Assembly: GCA_964655005.1 (NCBI GenBank)
Contig: CAZZKE010000060.1
Coordinates: 1 to 18,867 of the forward strand
Reading direction: 5' to 3'
From: CAZZKE01 sp964655005
GTDB lineage: Bacteria; Pseudomonadota; Alphaproteobacteria; Rhodospirillales; JABHCV01
DNA length: 18,867 nt
The position numbers were made by a program, and so were the translations under genes. Each line of letters begins with the position of its first letter. Position 1 is the first letter of the stretch. This document shows, piece after piece, positions 14,447-18,867 of the stretch. The notes beneath the pieces were generated by a model, which was not told the origin of the DNA, did no database searches, and saw only the letters and a program-made list of their open reading frames with translations.

Positions 14447-15385
14447 ATGGCCGATCAACTGCAACCCATCATCATCAAAAAGATCAAGAAGGGCGGCGGC
14501 GGTCATGGCGGCGGCGCCTGGAAGATAGCCTATGCCGATTTCGTAACGGCGATGATGGCGTTCTTCCTGCTGTTGTGGCTGCTTAATTCCGTTACCCAGG
14601 AACAGCTTGAAGGAATATCAAATTACTTCGCGCCGACCGCTGCGTCTAATAGTACCAGCGGTTCCGGCGGTGTCCTTGGCGGCAAGACCATGGGCGAAGA
14701 AGGCGCTATGGAACAGTCGGCGTCCCGCCCCAGTGTCGCCGTAGACCTGCCGCCACCGAAATCCGGCGCCACCGACCTGGAAACCGATGAAAACGCCGGG
14801 GCCACGGATCAAACCCTTGAAGAGATACAGGCCAAAAAGGAAGAACAACAATTCGAGGACGCCGAGAAAACCCTGAAAAAAGCCATGCAGGGCATTCCGC
14901 AACTCAAGGAGCTTGCCGACAGCCTTGTGATCGATAATACGCCCCTGGGCCTGCGCATCCAACTGGTCGATCAGGAAGGGCTGGCGATGTTTCCCAGCGG
15001 CGGTTCGGAAATGTACCTGCATACCCGCAAGGTGCTGGAACTGGTGGCCAAGGTAATAATTAAAATGCCGCAGCAGATCGCCATATCCGGCCACACGGAT
15101 TCAACTAAATTCATTAACGAAAACGGTTACAGCAACTGGGAACTGTCGGCCGACCGGGCCAATGACGCCCGGCGGGTCCTGAAGGACCTGGGGGTTCCTG
15201 AAAATCGGGTGGCCCGTGTAGTCGGTCGCGCCGCGACCGAACCGCTGATGCCGGAAGACCCGACCAACCCCCGCAACAGGCGCCTTTCGATCATCCTGTT
15301 GCGCGGCACCGGGCACCAGACACCGGCCCTGCCGCCGGATGCCGAACCGGCGAAACCCGGTGTCGATGGTCAAATTCAGCAGTGA
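14447..15385 (+). CDS. motB: Flagellar motor stator protein MotB
   Basis: The stator subunit that carries the ion-binding Asp and anchors the complex to peptidoglycan. A basic, Gly/His-rich N-terminus (PIIIKKIKKGGGG) precedes the single membrane helix AYADFVTAMMAFFLLLWLL (29-47), with the proton-binding aspartate at residue 31. A flexible acidic periplasmic linker (about 50-150) leads to the OmpA-like domain (about 165-290), with ISGHTDS and the LSADRANDARRVL helix. The residues around Asp31 fit a proton-type rather than a sodium-type stator, by inference. An AAGG motif overlapping the motA stop supplies the ribosome binding site. Its TGA stop overlaps the GTG start of the bpt gene. Confidence 0.96.
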   Translation: MADQLQPIIIKKIKKGGGGHGGGAWKIAYADFVTAMMAFFLLLWLLNSVTQEQLEGISNYFAPTAASNSTSGSGGVLGGKTMGEEGAMEQSASRPSVAVDLPPPKSGATDLETDENAGATDQTLEEIQAKKEEQQFEDAEKTLKKAMQGIPQLKELADSLVIDNTPLGLRIQLVDQEGLAMFPSGGSEMYLHTRKVLELVAKVIIKMPQQIAISGHTDSTKFINENGYSNWELSADRANDARRVLKDLGVPENRVARVVGRAATEPLMPEDPTNPRNRRLSIILLRGTGHQTPALPPDAEPAKPGVDGQIQQ

Positions 15386-16110
15386 GACATTCCCCCACGA
15401 GCGGCACGCATTTTTTTTTCACTACAGCGCCGCTGCCGTGCCCGTATTTTCCGGAACGGATCGAACGGCGCGTCGTCACCGAACTGCTTGGCCGAAGCGC
15501 CGACACCCTGCATGATATATTGACCCACGCCGGTTTCCGGCGCTCGCACGGCGTCGCTTATGCGCCGTCATGTCCCGATTGCGACGCCTGTGTCGCGGTG
15601 CGCATACCGGTCGATGATTTCAAGGCATCGAAGTCACAGCGGCGAATTATCAATCGCAACAGCGGATTGCACGCGACCATCATGGCCGCCGAGTCCAGCG
15701 AGGAGCAATTCGCGCTGTTTGCCGCCTACCAGTCGTCGCGGCACGCCGGCGGCGACATGGAAAAAATGAACGGCGACGATTACCGCGCCCTGGTGGAAGA
15801 AACCAACGTCAAGACCAGAATTATCGAATTCCGTGACGACCGCGAGGAACTGCTGGCCTGCTGCCTGATCGACGTGCTTTCCGACGGGTTATCGGCGATT
15901 TACAGTTTTTACGACCCTGAAACAGACCCACGACGCAGCCTGGGGTCCTATATGATCCTGTGGCTGGTCGATCAGGCCAGAAAACTGGATATGGATTATC
16001 TGTATCTGGGTTTCTGGATCGCCGGTTGCGGCAAGATGTCCTACAAGGCATCATTCAAGCCTTTGGAAGGTTTTACGGCGGCGGAATGGCGGACTATCGA
16101 AACCCGGTAA
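15382..16110 (+). CDS. bpt: Aspartate/glutamate leucyltransferase (Bpt), N-degron pathway
   Basis: An aminoacyl-tRNA-protein transferase that adds Leu to proteins with N-terminal Asp or Glu, marking them for ClpS/ClpAP. Older annotations call it arginyltransferase. The protein has 242 residues from GTG at 15382, a normal length. The N-terminal domain shows FFFTTAPLPCPYFPERIERR (11-30) and the cysteine cluster CPDCDAC (64-70), with Cys20 nearby. The C-terminal GNAT-like domain contains SAIYSFYDPE, RSLGSYMILWLVDQAR and YLYLGFWI. The GTGA overlap with motB implies translational coupling. A T9 run (15411-15419) near the start encodes part of the conserved FFF motif, so the reading frame is right as given. 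Confidence 0.93.
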   Translation: MRHSPTSGTHFFFTTAPLPCPYFPERIERRVVTELLGRSADTLHDILTHAGFRRSHGVAYAPSCPDCDACVAVRIPVDDFKASKSQRRIINRNSGLHATIMAAESSEEQFALFAAYQSSRHAGGDMEKMNGDDYRALVEETNVKTRIIEFRDDREELLACCLIDVLSDGLSAIYSFYDPETDPRRSLGSYMILWLVDQARKLDMDYLYLGFWIAGCGKMSYKASFKPLEGFTAAEWRTIETR

Positions 16111-16145
16111 GACCAAATTGCGGAATTCCTTTCCCGGATATCAGA

Positions 16146-16205
16146 ATCGATCTTTCTTAAGCTACTATTAGCAATTATCGATCTTTCCTAACTTACTATT
16201 AGTAA
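16146..16205. repeat. Tandem 31-base direct repeat upstream of the TRAP operon
   Basis: Unit 1 is at 16146-16174 and unit 2 at 16177-16205, with a 31-base period. Over 29 bases they match at 25 positions; both begin ATCGATCTTTC and contain TACTATTAG. Unit 2 also holds the dyad TTACT-ATT-AGTAA (16193-16205), and unit 1 the dyad GCTA-CTAT-TAGC (16161-16172). The period is about three helical turns, as expected for paired sites on one DNA face. They lie 130-190 bases before dctP. Confidence 0.6.
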
Positions 16206-16244
16206 CATAAGATTCGGCCCTGTCTGCAGCACAAGAAGATGTTG

Positions 16245-16260
16245 CCCTTGGCCCAAAGGG
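16245..16260. other. Short hairpin CCCTT-GGCCCA-AAGGG
   Basis: A 5-bp inverted repeat with a six-base loop in the bpt-dctP spacer. No T-run follows on either strand, so it is not an obvious terminator. The spacer 16111-16334 contains no gene I can support; it holds this hairpin, the 31-base repeats and the promoter candidate. Confidence 0.25.
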
Positions 16261-16280
16261 TCGATAAGTTGGCTCCATAC

Positions 16281-16310
16281 TTGAGTCGATATCGTATCCT
16301 CAACTAATAA
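16281..16310 (+). promoter_or_regulatory. Weak promoter candidate and dyad before dctP
   Basis: TTGAGT (16281-16286) could be a -35 box, with CTAATA (16304-16309) as a poor -10 box 17 bases on. TTGAG (16281-16285) and CTCAA (16299-16303) form an inverted repeat around the palindrome CGATATCG (16287-16294). Initiation near 16316 would leave a very short leader ending in the AGGGAG ribosome binding site (16321-16326). Confidence 0.3.
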
Positions 16311-16334
16311 CAGTATATACAGGGAGAATATTTC

Positions 16335-17429
16335 ATGAAACGTCGACAGTTTATCAAAAACGCCGCCGCCGCCAGTGTCGCCGGGGCCGCCGCGACCGCC
16401 TTATCTGCGCCCGCCATCGCGCAGGAACGCATCGACATGGTTATCGTCTCTACCTGGCCGCGCGATTTTCCCGGCCTCGGCACCGGCGCCCAGCGCCTGG
16501 CCAAGCGTATCAACGACATGACCGAAGGTCGCATCAATGTGCAGTACTTCGCCGCCAAAGAGCGGGTCGGCGCATTTGATTCCTTCGATGAAGTCGCCTC
16601 GGGCAATGCCCAGGCTTATCATGCCGCCGATTATTACTGGAAAGGCAAGAACCTCGCCTGGGCTTATTTTACCGCCGTACCGTTCGGCCTGACCGCGACC
16701 GAAATGAACGCCTGGATCCGCTTCGGCGGCGGCCAGGAACTGTGGGACAAACTGGCCGGCCAATATGGCCTGAAAAACGTGATGGCCGGCAATACCGGCT
16801 GTCAGATGGGCGGCTGGTTCAACAAGGAAATAAATTCCGCCGACGACTTGAAGGGCCTGAAAATGCGTATCCCGGGCCTGGGCGGCGACGTCATGGCGAA
16901 ACTGGGTGCTTCTCCCGTTTCCCTGCCGGGCGGTCAAATTTACGAAAATCTGGTTTCCGGCGCCATCGACGCCACCGAATGGGTCGGCCCCTGGAACGAC
17001 CGCTTCATGAAATTCTACGAAGCGGCAAAATACTACTACTATCCCGGCATGCATGAACCCGGCCCGATACTCTCCCTTGGCATGAATGCCTCATGGTGGG
17101 GCAAGCTCTCGAAAACCGACCGGCTTATCATCGAAGCCGCCGCATCGGCGGAGAACGATATCATGTTGTCCGAGTTCAATGCCAAGAGCGGTGAAGCGCT
17201 AAATGATCTGGTCACCAACATGGGGGTCAAGCTACGCCGCTTCAACGACGACGTTTACGACAGCTTCGGCGAAGCCGCCGCCGAGGTGTTCGAAACCGTC
17301 CGGGCCGATAGCCCGTTGGCGGGCGAGGTCCACGAAAGCTTCCTCGCCGCCCGCCAAGATCTTGGCGCCTGGTCAAAGATTTCCGATCAGGCCTATGTGG
17401 CGCAACGCAACCGCGTCCTTGGCGTCTGA
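16335..17429 (+). CDS. TRAP transporter solute-binding protein, TakP-like (2-oxoacid type), Tat-exported
   Basis: The periplasmic receptor of a tripartite ATP-independent transporter. Residues 1-29 are a twin-arginine signal (MKRRQFIKNA) with an Ala-rich core and an AIA-Q cleavage site. The mature protein closely resembles Rhodobacter TakP, which binds pyruvate and other 2-oxoacids: GNTGCQMGGWF (152-162), LKMRIPG with Arg178, ATEWVGPW (213-220) and YYYYPGMHEPGP (233-244). Glu215, Trp216 and Glu241 match the positions that hold the bound cation/ligand in TakP, one residue offset, as I recall that structure. Related proteins bind lactate or sulfonated or aromatic acids, so the substrate is inferred only as a small organic acid anion. 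Length is 364 residues. AGGGAG is 8 bases before ATG, and a strong hairpin follows the gene. Confidence 0.9.
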   Translation: MKRRQFIKNAAAASVAGAAATALSAPAIAQERIDMVIVSTWPRDFPGLGTGAQRLAKRINDMTEGRINVQYFAAKERVGAFDSFDEVASGNAQAYHAADYYWKGKNLAWAYFTAVPFGLTATEMNAWIRFGGGQELWDKLAGQYGLKNVMAGNTGCQMGGWFNKEINSADDLKGLKMRIPGLGGDVMAKLGASPVSLPGGQIYENLVSGAIDATEWVGPWNDRFMKFYEAAKYYYYPGMHEPGPILSLGMNASWWGKLSKTDRLIIEAAASAENDIMLSEFNAKSGEALNDLVTNMGVKLRRFNDDVYDSFGEAAAEVFETVRADSPLAGEVHESFLAARQDLGAWSKISDQAYVAQRNRVLGV

Positions 17430-17455
17430 GCCGGCTGGACGCCGCCTACGATACC

Positions 17456-17484
17456 AAAGCGGAGCCTCCGGGCTCCGCTTTCTT
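17456..17484 (+). terminator. Strong intercistronic hairpin terminator or attenuator
   Basis: AAAGCGGAGCC (17456-17466) and GGCTCCGCTTT (17471-17481) pair perfectly over 11 bp with loop TCCG, followed by CTT after the terminal TTT. It lies between dctP and its permease genes on the same strand. It probably stops a share of transcripts or protects the dctP mRNA 3' end, giving more receptor than permease. Confidence 0.85.
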
Positions 17485-17546
17485 CGTAGCGGACAGCATG
17501 GCAGGATTGACAAGCGTTTTTGAATTTCACATTCGTGACGACGCCC

Positions 17547-18581
17547 ATGACCACAGCCTCTGATATTCAGGCCAGCAGCACCATAGCGCCAACCGTTCGG
17601 TTTGTAGCGCTTGGCGCCGTCGCTATCGGTTTGCTTTTTGTAATCAATAATTTCCTTATTTTCTGGCTGGGTTGGCCGGGAATTTTCGGCTTGTTCGGAT
17701 ATCTGGGATGGTTTGGTTTCGCGCCCCCGCAGACGGCGCTTGACGGCACTTCGGTAATGCTGGGATGGTTGCAACTGGCTTTTTATATCCTGTCATTCGC
17801 CGCCATATTATGGCTGGTCCTGAATACCCGTGAACGTACGCTGCGGGCCGAATCGGATAATCTGACGGCGCTGGCCGCCTATATTATCCGGGCAGCTTTC
17901 TGGTCGGTGATGCTGATCGGGTTTGTCGATATGGCTATTTCATTCCTGCGGGTGGAAGGTTTCCTGAGTGATGTGGTCGGCGAACAATTGAGCAAAAACC
18001 TGAGTCGCGCGCAATTCCGCGGCGCGAACATACATTATCCGCTGATCGCAATCAGCGGTGTAATCGCCCTGTTTACCCGGACGCTCGGTTTTATCTGGCT
18101 GGCGCTGCTTATCGTCGCCGCCGAATTGTTGATCGTTATCACCCGCTTTATTTTTTCCTACGAACAGGCCTTCATGGGCGACCTGGTGCGTTTCTGGTAT
18201 GCGGCGCTGTTCCTTTTCGCCAGCGCCTACACGCTGCTGCAAGAAGGCCATGTCCGGGTCGATATACTATATACAAGTTTTTCCAGGCGGGGTAAGGCCT
18301 GGGCCAACACCATCGGATCGCTGGTTCTGGGAATTCCCGTATGCTGGATTATCCTGACCCTTGGCATGTGGGGTAAATCGAATCTGATCAACGCCCCATT
18401 GCTTAGCTATGAAGTGACCCAGAACGGCTATGGCCTGTATGTCAAATACCTGATGGCGGGATTTTTGCTTATCTACGCCATTACCATGATGATTCAATTT
18501 ATCAGTTACATTCTGAGCAATGTCGCCATCCTTGTTCACGAGGCCGAGGCGCCGCCTGAACACGAAAAGCAGACGACCTAG
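17547..18581 (+). CDS. TRAP transporter small permease (DctQ family) with long N-terminal membrane extension
   Basis: The DctQ core is at the C-terminal end (about 190-330): VAAELLIVITRFIF, a helix leading to the signature LLQEGHVRVDILY (230-242), then helices at about 254-275 and 299-325. Before it are about 185 residues with further hydrophobic segments (about 17-40, 73-93, 110-134, 165-190) and a hydrophilic stretch at 135-162. Ordinary DctQ proteins have about 160-200 residues and four helices; this one has 344. Large DctQ forms occur with TakP-type receptors, so this is probably a subfamily trait. I take ATG at 17547; a TTG at 17520 in frame is possible, and neither has a convincing ribosome binding site. 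The gene follows dctP after the hairpin and precedes dctM by 16 bases. Confidence 0.85.
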   Translation: MTTASDIQASSTIAPTVRFVALGAVAIGLLFVINNFLIFWLGWPGIFGLFGYLGWFGFAPPQTALDGTSVMLGWLQLAFYILSFAAILWLVLNTRERTLRAESDNLTALAAYIIRAAFWSVMLIGFVDMAISFLRVEGFLSDVVGEQLSKNLSRAQFRGANIHYPLIAISGVIALFTRTLGFIWLALLIVAAELLIVITRFIFSYEQAFMGDLVRFWYAALFLFASAYTLLQEGHVRVDILYTSFSRRGKAWANTIGSLVLGIPVCWIILTLGMWGKSNLINAPLLSYEVTQNGYGLYVKYLMAGFLLIYAITMMIQFISYILSNVAILVHEAEAPPEHEKQTT

Positions 18582-18597
18582 AAAGAAAATCGCCCCA

Positions 18598-18867
18598 ATG
18601 GAAATCTTCTTCCTACTGATACTTATCGCACTAATGGTCTCGGCGCTGGGGTCTGGCTTTCCGGTCGCATATGCCCTGCCCGGTTCGGCGTTAATTACCA
18701 TAACACTGGCGGCAATCAGCGGCTATCTGTTCGCCGACGGCGACACCGGCGCCTATTTCGCCCAAGGCGGTCCCACGCAATGGCTTAATGCAGCGGTGAC
18801 AAATTTCCGGGGAATTTATTATCAGGCGGAACGCGACACGCTGATTGCCGTGCCGCTGTTTATTTTT
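18598..18867 (+). CDS. TRAP transporter large permease (DctM family), N-terminal 90 residues; runs off window
   Basis: ATG at 18598 opens a frame that stays open to the window edge (90 codons). The protein begins MEIFFLLILIALMVSALGSG, then FPVAYALPGSALI, the usual first helices of DctM, which carries ions and substrate through the inner membrane. The typical LxAVPLFIF motif is reached at about 82-90. Between them is a hydrophilic stretch (about 46-78, with GDTGAYFAQGGPTQW), longer than the matching loop in common DctM proteins; this agrees with the enlarged DctQ partner. The ribosome binding site is weak (GAAAGAAAA). The 3' end is outside the window. Confidence 0.88.
   Translation, partial: MEIFFLLILIALMVSALGSGFPVAYALPGSALITITLAAISGYLFADGDTGAYFAQGGPTQWLNAAVTNFRGIYYQAERDTLIAVPLFIF

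Noticed and set aside
16111..16334. Small gene or RNA in the bpt-dctP spacer
   Set aside because: No frame with a start signal and no recognisable RNA fold was seen; the visible structure is repeats and a weak promoter.
17498..17563. 21-codon frame from ATG at 17498 overlapping the dctQ start
   Set aside because: No good ribosome binding site and no recognisable peptide; a leader-peptide role cannot be supported.

Overview
The window looks like a piece of an alphaproteobacterial chromosome, most likely a free-living Rhodospirillales-type bacterium from a draft or metagenomic assembly. The GC-rich coding sequence, the alaC-hom-glpX-recJ gene order, a class I PhaC, MeaB, MotAB, a Bpt-type aminoacyltransferase and a TakP-like TRAP transporter all fit that. 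This placement is inferred from gene content only. A run of 100 N at 1373-1472 is a scaffold gap. No phage, insertion sequence, CRISPR or plasmid signature was seen.

Left part (1-7867). The 5' part of a tRNA-Glu(UUC) gene leaves the window on the minus strand. Divergent from it is a pyrophosphate-type phosphofructokinase gene, cut by the gap. After the gap comes a tightly packed minus-strand cluster, read right to left: an OmpA-domain lipoprotein, alaC (transaminase), hom (homoserine dehydrogenase), glpX (class II fructose-1,6-bisphosphatase family) and recJ. The GlpX protein is unusual: several residues that bind metal or act in catalysis in the characterised enzyme are replaced.

Middle part (8046-13366). 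phaC (plus strand) converges on a minus-strand run with the order flavin reductase, membrane methyltransferase, alpha/beta hydrolase, gamma-carbonic-anhydrase-like protein, meaB. The phaC and meaB stop codons overlap. PhaC makes polyhydroxyalkanoate; MeaB protects methylmalonyl-CoA mutase, so both touch short acyl-CoA metabolism. The methyltransferase resembles the membrane-anchored FAM173/ATPSCKMT lysine methyltransferases in layout.

Right part (13367-18867). A divergent intergenic region with inverted repeats and a good promoter candidate precedes motA-motB-bpt. Then a 224-base intergenic region with a tandem 31-base repeat precedes a TRAP transporter operon: a Tat-exported TakP-like binding protein, a strong intercistronic hairpin terminator/attenuator, an enlarged DctQ small permease and the start of the DctM large permease, which runs off the right edge.

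Most of the window is ordinary core genome. The items most worth checking are the altered GlpX beside a reversible PPi-phosphofructokinase, the enlarged DctQ, the FAM173-like methyltransferase, and the repeats upstream of dctP, motA and phaC.
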